Positions 17,870 through 25,638 are shown, numbered from the stretch's first letter. The stretch: 64,000 bases of DNA from Paenibacillus sp. 453mf (GCF_900116105.1 NZ_FPAC01000001.1:424862-488861); one strand, 5' to 3'. Numbers and translations are program-made. The notes: a model not told the origin generated them from the letters alone.

Positions 17870-18066
17870 AACTCAAAGAAGTGCTGACATCCTATAACAT
17901 TATATTCACGCTTCAGGCCTGACGGCCTTCGGTCTCGCTAGAAGCGACCGGCAGGGAAGCAGATTCAGCGGACACATTCGCACCGACTAACCGCATCGCG
18001 GCCAGTCACTTCATGACCTTAAGTCGGTGGGACGTCGTGAATACCGAAACGTTATGTGAAAGACCT
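17870..18066 (+). repeat. Cassette-site element H
   Basis: AACTCAAAGAAG then GCTGACATCCTATAAC (R''-like CTATAAC ends 17898) and TATTCACGCTTC. CACCGAC (17981-17987) pairs with GTCGGTG (18023-18029); terminal hairpin GTCA/TGAC; GTCTCGCT can pair with AGCGGAC with one bulge. Right edge GTCGTGAATAC and R'-like GTTATGT at 18051-18057. Confidence 0.8.
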
Positions 18067-18106
18067 GCCACAAAAGATTTGAAAGTAACTCAGTCGCAAC
18101 GTCCTG

Positions 18107-18729
18107 TTGCTTGATGAATATAAAATTGGTCAAAATGTCAGAAATACGTTAAGATCTTATAGCTTGGGGGATGTTCTCTTGGACAAAAAGAATAAAGAGC
18201 AAGACATTCAAAGGTTATACAAAGCACAAAAGTTGGCGTTATATTGGTTACTGGGAATTGTTTATTCAGGATTTATAGGATTGCAGCTTGGTAGGAATCA
18301 GGCTATTGCAGATTTTAATTATAATCTCCATGAATTAATGTTCATCCCTTATAATATTGCTTTATTTGTCTCACCTGTTGTGTTCCTAATCTATATTTAT
18401 TTATTGGTAAAATACCTATTTAAAAGTGGGAAACAAAAGCTAAATTTTAAAAAAGGAATTAAAGCAACCCTAATAATAACTTCTTTCGTCGTTATAATTT
18501 CTATAACAACTTACCAATCTTTTGAGGTGTCAACTTCTGGAGTATTTGAAGTAGAAGAAAAAATTCATAAGGATCGGAGATATTATTTATTACTAAACGA
18601 AAAAAATTAAGGGTATCTTTTAATGAATTTCAATTAGTTGAAGAGAAAAAACAATATTTAATTAGTTTTGTTTGGAATAAACAGACTCCAAACAAGGGAT
18701 GGCTTGAAACTATTGAACCAATAAAATAA
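18107..18729 (+). pseudogene. Two-TM membrane protein, frameshifted near its end (cassette 8)
   Basis: The frame from TTG 18107 has membrane segments at about residues 45-65 (LALYWLLGIVYSGFIGLQL), 85-110 and 125-147 (ATLIITSFVVIISITTYQ) and stops at 18610 after LLLNEKN. The other frame continues LRVSFNEFQLVEEKKQYLISF ... WLETIEPIK to 18729. The shift is at a run of A at 18600-18606, so a one-base indel (real or sequencing) splits a protein of about 207 aa. The family is not recognised. The start is uncertain: no strong RBS precedes TTG 18107. Confidence 0.55.
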
Positions 18730-18785
18730 AAATCTAAAAAACATATGAGAGCCGACGTCCTGTCTCTATTCGAGGAAGCGTGACC

Positions 18786-19001
18786 GGTCCATCAGATAAA
18801 ATAACAAAGAGCGTTCACGCTGCGGGTCGGCATGCGTCGGCCCTTGGTCGCATTAGAAGCCGAAAGCAAAGAAGCAGATTCAAGCGACAACCCCTGCGCC
18901 GCCTAAGTCTTCGACCCAGCACTACTCGAGCCTAAGATAGGAGCTATCTAAGGCTCGAGCAGCACCTTAAGGCATGGTGGGTAAGGTTATCTGAAATGAC
19001 C
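18786..19001 (+). repeat. Cassette-site element I, with an inserted terminator-like hairpin
   Basis: Left: ATAAC at 18800-18804 then GTTCACGCTGCGGGTCGGC with GCGTCGGCCC. GTCGC-TT at 18847-18854 pairs with AAGCGAC at 18882-18888. CCTGCGCCGCCTAAG is followed by the hairpin CTCGAGCCTAAGATAG / CTATCTAAGGCTCGAG (18925-18959, one mismatch). The L' box is lost (GGTGGGTAAG) but R'-like GTTATCT at 18986-18992 and GAAATGACC remain. Confidence 0.7.
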
Positions 19002-19021
19002 TACAAAGGAGTAAAAATAAT

Positions 19022-19570
19022 ATGAAAAGCCCTGATTTCAGTTTATGGAAAAGTACACTATTGAATCATTTTAGAAATAATCTCGAGGAATTTGCAACAA
19101 CAACTGAAAATAAAGAAGTGTATGCGGTGATATTGGACTGCCATGCTACATATGGGAGTGTAAATATGAAGTGGAATACCGTAGATTCGTTTAAAAAGTA
19201 TGTGGAAAAATACTATAGCTCATATACTTCTCATGAATTACTCGGATCTAGGGGAGTTGAATACAATGTAGGAGATTTTTCATACGAAGATTCGAAACAA
19301 CCAGAAGAAATAAATAAATTTGAGCACTTGTATGAAACAATACTTTCAAAATATATTGATAGAGAAGATGAAGAATCATCGAATGAATTAACTCAAAAGT
19401 TTATCAATACTCTAGTTGAAATAATCAATGAACTTACCCCGACCTTTTCCAGACTCAATAAGACTGATAACTTTATTTCATTTGTTGTAGAACATGACTC
19501 TGATTACTATGAATACATAAATAGGAATGTAACATTAGAAGACTATTATAAAGCTTTTCCTGAAGTTTAA
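19022..19570 (+). CDS. DUF4303-like protein (cassette 9)
   Basis: 182 aa. The N-terminal KEVYAVILDCHATYGSVNMKWNT pattern and the C-terminal FVVEHDSDYYEYI are like DUF4303 proteins, which often sit beside polymorphic toxins as presumed immunity proteins. No toxin gene is nearby. RBS AAAGGAG is eight bases before the ATG. Confidence 0.55.
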   Translation: MKSPDFSLWKSTLLNHFRNNLEEFATTTENKEVYAVILDCHATYGSVNMKWNTVDSFKKYVEKYYSSYTSHELLGSRGVEYNVGDFSYEDSKQPEEINKFEHLYETILSKYIDREDEESSNELTQKFINTLVEIINELTPTFSRLNKTDNFISFVVEHDSDYYEYINRNVTLEDYYKAFPEV

Positions 19571-19578
19571 GAATATGA

Positions 19579-20070
19579 TCAATATCTAAGCAATATATTT
19601 ATTTATTATCAGATGAAGAACAAGTTACCCATTGGTGTAATTTATTACGAGAACTTGTAGTTGGAAACGATACAGATGAAATAAGATCATTTAAACAAAT
19701 GAACCGAAATAAGCATGATGTGGTGGATGAAATTAAAAAATTGGGAGTAATTGCGGCAAGTAAAGTAGTTACACTTTTTGAGGTGTTTTCCGGATATATT
19801 CCATCAGTGGATGGCATATTTATTCGAAGCGAGAGTCATACTCGATGGATGTTCTTGAAAATTATAATAGATATTAAAAATGCAGATATGGAGACAATTA
19901 ATCGATTAAAGAAAATACTTATAAGAAAGTATGAAATAGATAATGAAATACAAGAATGTATAAATATTGCAAGGACTCTTCATGCTCTTGATTCATCACG
20001 TTTTCCTAAAGAGGTTCATGATGAAAATAGACTTAGATTATTAAACTTTGAAGAATACAAGAACAAGTAG
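19579..20070 (+). pseudogene. Open frame without a start codon, hypothetical (5' end lost)
   Basis: The frame is open from 19579 to 20070; protein-like sequence begins at about 19600 (LLSDEEQVTHWCNLLRELVVG) but the first ATG is at 19699. No ATG, GTG or TTG with an RBS precedes the coherent sequence, and no site element separates it from the DUF4303-like gene. The 5' end was probably removed. The conserved-looking core is EIKKLGVIAASKVVTLFEVF; the family is not recognised. Confidence 0.45.
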
Positions 20071-20637
20071 TAAATCGAAGCAGTTGGTCATCTCAGATTA
20101 TGCACTGGATCCTAGCGACTCCTTAATCCCACCAGATGAGATCGGTAGGGATGCCAAATCAGGATATTATTAAAGGATGTCGAATGATTATTAGTCCAAG
20201 ATACGAAGGCCGATGAGTTCCCTGGGAGAGAGCCATTATATCCTCATAGGGCTGAAAAGCGTTTAGGTAAAGCTAAGATAATAAAGGTATTAAATGAAGA
20301 GTGAAAAACGGTTGGGTAACTTAAGATACTTTTGTCTAATAAACATATTCCTTTTTATAGAGAAGCCCCTTGTTCCGTACTAGGATTCAATAACTAACAT
20401 TCTACAATTCAGTACTTGAAGTCGATAGAGTCTATCCATTCCACTTAGTAATTCAGTATACAAGGTTTATGTCTATAGGTAGTGGTGATCGATATGCTCT
20501 CTGCTCTCTATTCAATGAATTCACTATATAATGGGGTATAATAAGAATCATTAAATAAAAGGGATACAGACCTAAAACGTGAACTTGAAAATAAAGTCAG
20601 ATTTTCAAGTGTAGCAGAAACATATATAAATGACAGC
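20071..20637. other. 567-nt stretch without a gene; probably decayed cassettes
   Basis: Short fragments such as CATCTCAGATTATGC and CCACCAGATGAGATCGG resemble site-element pieces out of order (compare GACATCTCATAAC), and CCTGGGAGAGAGCC near 20220 may be remnant coding sequence. I see no intact ORF, RNA gene or complete site. Confidence 0.35.
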
Positions 20638-20668
20638 AGAGCCCTAGCAATAAAGTTAGGGCTCTTTC
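20638..20668 (+). terminator. Hairpin AGAGCCCTA/TAGGGCTCT
   Basis: A nine-base perfect stem with a ten-base loop followed by only three T. It lies immediately before the TTG start of the next ORF, so it either ends upstream transcription or hides that start region. Confidence 0.55.
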
Positions 20669-20670
20669 TA

Positions 20671-20907
20671 TTGAAGAGAATTATCTTTACCAACCATGCG
20701 AATATAAGATGCAAGCAGCAAGGAATTAACCCTGAATCATTAAAATATGAATTAAGAGATGTTCCAAAATTTAATGGTGAAGTAAGATGGATAACGGCTC
20801 ATGCAATTGTCAAGCTTGAGAGTAAAGGAAAGAATATTGCTATTGTCAAAACAGTGATTTCAAAAAGGAAATACAAGGATAGTAGAAAATTAAATACAGA
20901 AGCTTGA
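20671..20907 (+). CDS. Small DUF4258-like protein
   Basis: 78 aa. KRIIFTNHANIRCKQQGI resembles the N-terminus of DUF4258 proteins (phH...R..qRgi), an RNase-toxin-like fold related to RelE; the centre (AIVKLESKGKNIAIVKTVI) fits the short beta strands. The TTG start has no clear RBS because the hairpin above abuts it. Expression is doubtful; it may be a remnant. Confidence 0.45.
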   Translation: MKRIIFTNHANIRCKQQGINPESLKYELRDVPKFNGEVRWITAHAIVKLESKGKNIAIVKTVISKRKYKDSRKLNTEA

Positions 20908-20968
20908 CTAAAGCCAATACAAGCACAAAATATATTTTACTCTCACCTAAAAAAGAGGAGTGATCTAT

Positions 20969-21106
20969 GTGTCGGATGTGATTCACGCTAGATATACAGC
21001 TGTTCAACCGGGACAATATGAATGTTTTTACGGGAATATGCCTAAATTTGGTTTAGCCAAATCCGGAACGCATATACCAGCAGTCGGTAAAATGGAGACA
21101 TCGTGA
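20969..21106 (+). CDS. Possible 45-aa ORF, hypothetical
   Basis: GTG after GAGGAGTGATCTAT (good RBS) opens VSDVIHARYTAVQPGQYECF and ends at 21106. There is no recognised family; it could be a remnant of a longer protein. 21107-21269 contains no gene. Confidence 0.3.
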   Translation: MSDVIHARYTAVQPGQYECFYGNMPKFGLAKSGTHIPAVGKMETS

Positions 21107-21269
21107 CGAAGAATGGGAGGAGATAATAATCCAGCAGTCCCTACTCCTAAAAATTGATAGTATTGCCTGATTTGCAAGGGGCAGCATAGAGTGAAGTTAA
21201 TTCAACTCACAGACCTGGAAGGCTATACTCGTCTGATTCAGAATTGGAATAAAGGAGGCGTAGAAAGGT

Positions 21270-21754
21270 ATGAATTATAAATCTATTCTATTAGATCAAT
21301 TAAACGCTTGTTATAACGATAAGAGCTGGTTTATTCCTCTACATGAGATCCTAATAGACTTAAATGCAGCACAAGCTGCTTGGGAGACGGAAAGTAAACC
21401 ATCAATCTGGTCGATCGTGAATCACCTTATTTTCTGGAATGAGAAATGGCTTGAACGATATAACGCCGGACATTTTGAGTTGGAAAGCTCATTAAATAAT
21501 GATGATACGTTTTATGTTGATCCACATTCTATAGATGATCTTGCGTGGAAGAAGACCCTTCAGAGACTAGAAAACGTCTTTTATCGCTGGAATAGGCACT
21601 TGAGGAAAGCACAGATTCAAAACTTATATCTGTAATCCCATCATATTATAATGCTCCATGGTGGGGAGTGGTATCTAATCTAAGTATTCATAATGCATAT
21701 CATATTGGACAGATCATGTTACTGAAAAAACAATTGCTAAGTTCAAGGAAATGA
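21270..21754 (+). pseudogene. DinB-family protein, frameshifted
   Basis: The first frame (121 aa, to 21635) carries KPSIWSIVNHLIFWNEKWLERY, a DinB four-helix-bundle motif with the first metal histidine. Near 21597 the homology moves to another frame: LEESTDSKLISV, APWWGVVSNLSIHNAYHIGQIMLLKK, giving the C-terminal HxxxH helix. One indel therefore splits an otherwise complete gene of about 160 codons. RBS AAAGGAGG precedes the ATG. Confidence 0.75.
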
Positions 21755-21909
21755 TGGATCAAAACATGGAAACTCTGAGTATCATTCCTGCTCAACTAGG
21801 CGATCAGCAGTAGGGTATGCCTTATACTAGGAAAGAGAGGACATAAATAATAGGGAGAATAAAACCTTCTATATAAGACAGTATTATATCAGTAGGCAAT
21901 ATCGAAGTT

Positions 21910-21984
21910 AACCCGAGGGGCAGAAGGTTTTGGGAAGAGATCGGATTCAATCCATATTATACAAACATGAGGTTGAATCCGTAA
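21910..21984 (+). pseudogene. C-terminal fragment of a GNAT-like protein
   Basis: NPRGRRFWEEIGFNPYYTNMRL resembles the end of a GNAT domain (N..A..FYEK.GF). The adjoining frame to about 22057 ends DPVYNKLIMLRTE, also GNAT-tail-like. No start or cofactor motif. The rest of 21755-22076 holds nothing recognisable. Confidence 0.35.
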
Positions 21985-22076
21985 GGATATAGGATTAGCT
22001 CAAGAGATCCGGTGTATAACAAGCTAATTATGCTGCGGACCGAAAGAAGCAATTGAATGGAAAGGAAGTGAATATA

Positions 22077-22577
22077 TTGAAGGTTCTATTTTTATGTACA
22101 GACAATTATACTCGCAGCATAATAGCTGAGTTTATCTGTAAGGATTATCTGAGGAAGAATCTTATCTCGGATGTACAAGTGGCATCTGCAGGAATAAGAG
22201 CAAATAGTGATATTAGTAAATATTCGGATCTTCATTTTAAAATAATGAATAGCATGAATATCGATACATCTGAGTTTAAAAGAACACAATTCGATAATGA
22301 AGCATTTCTTAAATATGACATAATCATTGGTATGAGTGAACTACATAAGGAATTTATAAAGAATGAATATAATAAAGACATTTATCTATTCAATGAGATC
22401 TATAAAGACCAGAGTACAGCTATAAACATTGGTGCACCCGATAGTGAAGATTTTGAAGAGAAGATGAGAGAGTTAATAATATATTTTATGGATGCAATGC
22501 CAGAAGTGATATCGAATCTAAACCATATTCATCCATTCGGTACCAGCCCTTCTATAAATCGAGAGAAAGGGGACTAA
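22077..22577 (+). CDS. Low-molecular-weight protein-tyrosine-phosphatase-like protein
   Basis: Begins KVLFLCTDNYTRSIIAEF: the P-loop C-T-D-N-Y-T-R-S fits CX5R(S/T) of LMW-PTP and arsenate reductase (usual form CxGNxCRS). IGAPDSEDFEEKMREL near the end is at the place of the DPD acid loop of LMW-PTPs; here it is APDS, so the general acid may be present one residue off. The TTG at 22077 has GGAAGTGAATA upstream; an ATG at 22053 would add eight residues. Stop overlaps the RBS of the next gene, suggesting co-expression. Confidence 0.65.
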   Translation: MKVLFLCTDNYTRSIIAEFICKDYLRKNLISDVQVASAGIRANSDISKYSDLHFKIMNSMNIDTSEFKRTQFDNEAFLKYDIIIGMSELHKEFIKNEYNKDIYLFNEIYKDQSTAINIGAPDSEDFEEKMRELIIYFMDAMPEVISNLNHIHPFGTSPSINREKGD

Positions 22578-22579
22578 AG

Positions 22580-23101
22580 ATGACAAATCCAATATCAATT
22601 AGAAAACTTTCAAATGATGAAGAGGTATCCTTATTGGACATAGCATTCTCAAAGAGATATCCAAGGTATACCTCGAATGATTATTTTTTTAATTGTTTAG
22701 AAGAGAATTTGGAAGGCAAAAGAGTTACATTACTAGCCTACTATGAAGATACCTTGGCCGGTTGCTGCCACTTATTGTTCGAATCGGACTATTCATATTT
22801 TAAACGAGAAAACATACCGGAGATAAATGACCTCAATGTTTTTCAGGAGTTTAGGAGAAAGGGAATCGCAAGTGTGATGTTTGATGAGTTAGAAAGAATA
22901 GCATCAAAGAAATCCAAATCTATTGGTCTAGGAGTAGGACTATATAAAGATTACGGGAACGCTCAAATTATGTATAACAAGCGCGGATATGTAATGGATG
23001 GCAGAGGAATTGTATATAAGAATATTGAAGTTAAGCCTGGGCATCAAGTGAATGTTGATGATGATCTGCTGATGTACCTAATCAAAGAACTAAGTAAATG
23101 A
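22580..23101 (+). CDS. GNAT family N-acetyltransferase
   Basis: 173 aa. INDLNVFQEFRRKGIASVMFDELE contains the acetyl-CoA motif RRKGIA; ANxxAQIMYNKRGYVMDGRG matches the C-terminal region. It starts three bases after the LMW-PTP-like gene with AAGGGG as RBS. The substrate is unknown. Confidence 0.8.
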   Translation: MTNPISIRKLSNDEEVSLLDIAFSKRYPRYTSNDYFFNCLEENLEGKRVTLLAYYEDTLAGCCHLLFESDYSYFKRENIPEINDLNVFQEFRRKGIASVMFDELERIASKKSKSIGLGVGLYKDYGNAQIMYNKRGYVMDGRGIVYKNIEVKPGHQVNVDDDLLMYLIKELSK

Positions 23102-23143
23102 TTGATGAATGGAATATCCCAAAGTTATGAGGTGGGTCATTAA

Positions 23144-23644
23144 ATGACAGATTTACTCACTAAAGAAACAAACCTTCTTTACTATAAAAGATATAAAAAT
23201 AGGGTAACAACTACAGACTATTTGAAGTGGGCTAATTCTTTAGCAGTAGCTGATATTGATTCAATAACTTTATACAAGATCTTATCAATGGATTCTAATG
23301 AAAGTTTGTTTAGTTTCGAAGATTATTTCAACAAATTTTTATTTGAATTAGGAATTAGTATTCCTGTTTATGAGGAGTGTGCTAGAACATATTTGTATTA
23401 CCTTTGCAAGGAAATAATAAGTAATTCAAGGAATACTAATGATATTGTAAAGGATATACTTAAAGTTGTTTCTGAACTGGATTACCCAGAAGATTTGATA
23501 ACTTGGGTGAACATTGATGAAGACCTTGACCGAATCATGTATGATGATCAGTATCACAAACCAAATGAAGTAGAGGTAAGGAAGCAAATCATATTAGAAG
23601 CAAAGAAATACATAGCTAAAGTTGACGTATTAGAAGTTAACTAA
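23144..23644 (+). CDS. Hypothetical protein, possibly immunity-like
   Basis: 166 aa, helical and acidic, without signal peptide. The sequence (YLKWANSLAVADIDS ... ILKVVSELDYPEDLITWVN) loosely resembles DUF2247-type presumed immunity proteins, but I am not certain. RBS GAGGTGGG precedes the ATG; a hairpin and a site-like sequence follow the stop. Confidence 0.5.
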   Translation: MTDLLTKETNLLYYKRYKNRVTTTDYLKWANSLAVADIDSITLYKILSMDSNESLFSFEDYFNKFLFELGISIPVYEECARTYLYYLCKEIISNSRNTNDIVKDILKVVSELDYPEDLITWVNIDEDLDRIMYDDQYHKPNEVEVRKQIILEAKKYIAKVDVLEVN

Positions 23645-23652
23645 CTTACACA

Positions 23653-23710
23653 GAAACCCACCTAATGAAAGCAAAAGCAAATTAGTAGGTGGGTTTTCGG
23701 AACGTTAGAT
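23653..23710 (+). repeat. Hairpin joined to an R'-like core (possible site remnant)
   Basis: AACCCACCTAAT and ATTAGTAGGTGGGTTTT form a hairpin usable as a terminator, directly followed by CGGAACGTTAGATGATAACG. GTTAGAT at 23704-23710 is the same R'-like core as in element F, and the next ORF starts 39 nt later, as in the intact cassettes. Confidence 0.5.
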
Positions 23711-23748
23711 GATAACGCAAAAATCATATATTTTGTGAGGTGTGTACT

Positions 23749-24045
23749 GTGGGAATAGAGTATAAAAGCAATGGCTGATGAAATTATTACGGTAAGAGAT
23801 GAGGGAAGGCTTGTTGGATTCCTAAGGGCTATAACTGACTATTCTTATTGCTGCTACATATCCGATATTGCGGTAGATAAAGACAATCAGGGACAAGGAA
23901 TTGGTAAAGAACTAATAAGAATACTTTAGGAGAAGAAAATATTCAATATACTTTAACCTCAGTTCCTAGAGCGGTTGGATTTTACGAGAAGATTGGATTT
24001 GAAAGAGCAGATAAGGCATCTGTAATTAAGCGGAAGAATAATTGA
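23749..24045 (+). pseudogene. GNAT acetyltransferase, at least two frameshifts
   Basis: Pieces in different frames add up to a small GNAT protein: GIEYKSN, then ADEIITVRDEGRLVGFLRAITDYS, CYISDIAVDKDNQGQGIGKELIRIL (acetyl-CoA motif NQGQGIG), then out of frame GEENIQYTLTSVPRAVGFYEKIGFERADKAS. All parts of the fold are present but the reading frame is broken near 23790 and near 23930. Confidence 0.75.
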
Positions 24046-24092
24046 ATGCTTTGAAGGAACTTATAGAAATTCATATGTGGGGGAGATCAAGG

Positions 24093-24518
24093 ATGAAAAG
24101 AATTAATGTAGTTTATTCTCTCATTTTAGATGAGACAAAGACAAAAATATTAATGGTGAAAAATAAAGACAACAATCGGTGGTCTCTTCCTGGTGGAGCA
24201 GTTGAAGAGGGAGAATGTTTTGATGAAGCAGCAGTTCGGGAAGTAAAGGAAGAAACGGGGTTTGACATTAATATTCACGGCATTGTTGCGGTTAATGAAG
24301 CAAAAATAAGCCATAGTAACGAACATGCGTTATTTATTACGTTTAATGCAGAGATTGTTGGAGGAAATAAAAAAATCATAAGACCTGAAGAAATAACGGA
24401 TATTCAATGGATTAGTCTTGAAGAGTCTAACAGATTGATGCCGTATTATAAGGAAGGATTAAGTGGATTAGTTCAAAGAAACTCTGAAGTAACTTATTTC
24501 AATGAAGGCACTGTATAA
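24093..24518 (+). CDS. NUDIX hydrolase
   Basis: About 141 aa. The NUDIX box is GGAVEEGECFDEAAVREV and KEETGFDI (Gx5Ex7REVKEETGF). WSLPGGAVEEGE is typical of MutT/ADP-ribose-pyrophosphatase-like members. ATG 24093 follows GGGGGAGATCAAGG; an ATG at 24042 would add 17 residues unlike the family. Confidence 0.82.
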   Translation: MKRINVVYSLILDETKTKILMVKNKDNNRWSLPGGAVEEGECFDEAAVREVKEETGFDINIHGIVAVNEAKISHSNEHALFITFNAEIVGGNKKIIRPEEITDIQWISLEESNRLMPYYKEGLSGLVQRNSEVTYFNEGTV

Positions 24519-24536
24519 TCGAAGTGAGGTTAAAGA

Positions 24537-25001
24537 ATGGCAACATCTCAATGGCAAGAAATAAATAATCAAGACGACATAGCGAGATTAATGAGTTTAT
24601 TTGGTTGGTTTCACGATTCATGTATCAAAGAGCTTTATATGTGGACTGATCATTATGTAAGTAAAGACCTTTCCATGTCAATATCAGCAAACCGTGACCA
24701 TAGAGTTAGATTACTTATTCAAAGACAAAATACAAGTCCAACTGCGATTGAATTGATATTTGATGAATTGGTTCAATTGTATATTAATCCAAGTCCAGAA
24801 AATTACGATTCCATTATCTTTGGTGCGACATTTTTACATAAGGACGGCTTGTTTTATTGGGCAGACGATAGCGGTTGGGATCCTGACGAAGAAAATAAAT
24901 TTGCTAGAGTAAATTGGATGTGCTCCAAGAAAGTGAAATGGAGAGATGTAAGTGATTGGATGGGAGAGACATTGCGCTATGGGCCTAAAGATAATGAATG
25001 A
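24537..25001 (+). CDS. Conserved hypothetical protein (HDSCIKEL family), immunity-like
   Basis: 154 aa. The N-terminal block LMSLFGWFHDSCIKELYMWT and the C-terminal FYWADDSGW-DPDEENKF recur in an unnamed Firmicutes family that I recognise by pattern only; it has the size and acidity of immunity proteins. Start ATG follows GAAGTGAGG. It begins 18 nt after the NUDIX stop. Confidence 0.55.
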   Translation: MATSQWQEINNQDDIARLMSLFGWFHDSCIKELYMWTDHYVSKDLSMSISANRDHRVRLLIQRQNTSPTAIELIFDELVQLYINPSPENYDSIIFGATFLHKDGLFYWADDSGWDPDEENKFARVNWMCSKKVKWRDVSDWMGETLRYGPKDNE

Positions 25002-25092
25002 GAGTTAGAAGAAGCACGGAGAACCTCAAATTAGAAGAGAAATAAATATTTGCATGCATCAAATACAAAAGAACTTAGGAGAAGATAAAATC

Positions 25093-25638
25093 ATGTTTAA
25101 ATACGAAATTGACGACTCTTCTTTTTTATCGTTACTGGAGATTAAAGATGCCCAGCAATTGTATGATTTGATCAATAGGAATAGGGATCACATAGGGAAG
25201 TGGTTGAATTTCCCCAATATTACTTTGAGACCGGAAGATTCAAAAACCTTTATCGAAAGGACACGTTTAAGATATGCTAAGGAGGAAGGTTACTGGTTAG
25301 GAATATGGAGTAGGGATAAACTAGTGGGCTCTATTGGTTATGTATATTTAGACCAGGATAATAAAAAGACTGAAATTGGATATTGGCTAGGAAAAGAGTA
25401 TGAAGGTAAAGGTTTAATAACTAAATCTGTTAAATTACTAATAAATCATGCATTTCTTGAACTTAAACTTAACAAAATTGAAATTGGTGTAGCTACCGCT
25501 AATACGAAGAGTCGTGCTATTCCAGAGAAATTAGGGTTTAAACCTGAAGGAGAATTAAGAGATTACGAATATATCAATGGAAGATTTCTAGATAGAATAA
25601 TTTATGGACTGAGAGCCGATGAATGGAGAACGGAGTAG
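25093..25638 (+). CDS. GNAT family N-acetyltransferase (RimJ/RimL type)
   Basis: About 181 aa. INRNRDHIGKWLNFPN at the N-terminus, KTEIGYWLGKEYEGKGLITKS (cofactor motif YEGKGL) and ANTKSRAIPEKLGFKPEG near the end are typical of the ribosomal-protein-serine acetyltransferase group (YdaF-like). ATG 25093 has TTAGGAGAAGATAAAATC upstream. Confidence 0.85.
   Translation: MFKYEIDDSSFLSLLEIKDAQQLYDLINRNRDHIGKWLNFPNITLRPEDSKTFIERTRLRYAKEEGYWLGIWSRDKLVGSIGYVYLDQDNKKTEIGYWLGKEYEGKGLITKSVKLLINHAFLELKLNKIEIGVATANTKSRAIPEKLGFKPEGELRDYEYINGRFLDRIIYGLRADEWRTE

Larger units (their letters stand above)
12973..19001 (+). mobile_element. Integron-like gene-cassette array (attC-like sites plus single-ORF cassettes)
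   Basis: Nine related elements, eight of them complete, alternate with one small plus-strand ORF each. Right-hand core sites (R'-like) begin at 13007, 13728, 14431, 15183, 16281, 16856, 17453, 18051 and 18986, giving unit lengths of 721, 703, 752, 1098, 575, 597, 598 and 935 nt. All ORFs point the same way, start shortly after a right site and end shortly before the next left site, as in integron cassettes. The elements are GC-rich, the ORFs AT-rich. No integrase or other recombinase gene is in the window. The comparison with attC is by eye; the sites are longer and more branched than classical ones. Confidence 0.75.

Noticed and set aside
12973..18066. TCGGGTTCGTGAATAC in the elements looks like a tRNA T-arm
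   Set aside because: No acceptor stem, anticodon arm or CCA surrounds it. CGTGAATA pairs instead with TATTCACG at the far left of each element.
13007..18992. Regularly spaced repeats as a CRISPR array
   Set aside because: Units are 0.6-1.1 kb with coding sequence between them, and no cas genes are present.
13556..19001. Repeated elements as group I or group II introns
   Set aside because: No group II domain V, no group I P/Q/R/S core and no intron-encoded protein. The elements lie between ORFs and not within genes.
20071..20637. A hidden small RNA or complete site element in the gene-free stretch
   Set aside because: Fragments resemble element pieces, but neither the outer boxes nor a plausible continuous fold could be put together by eye.
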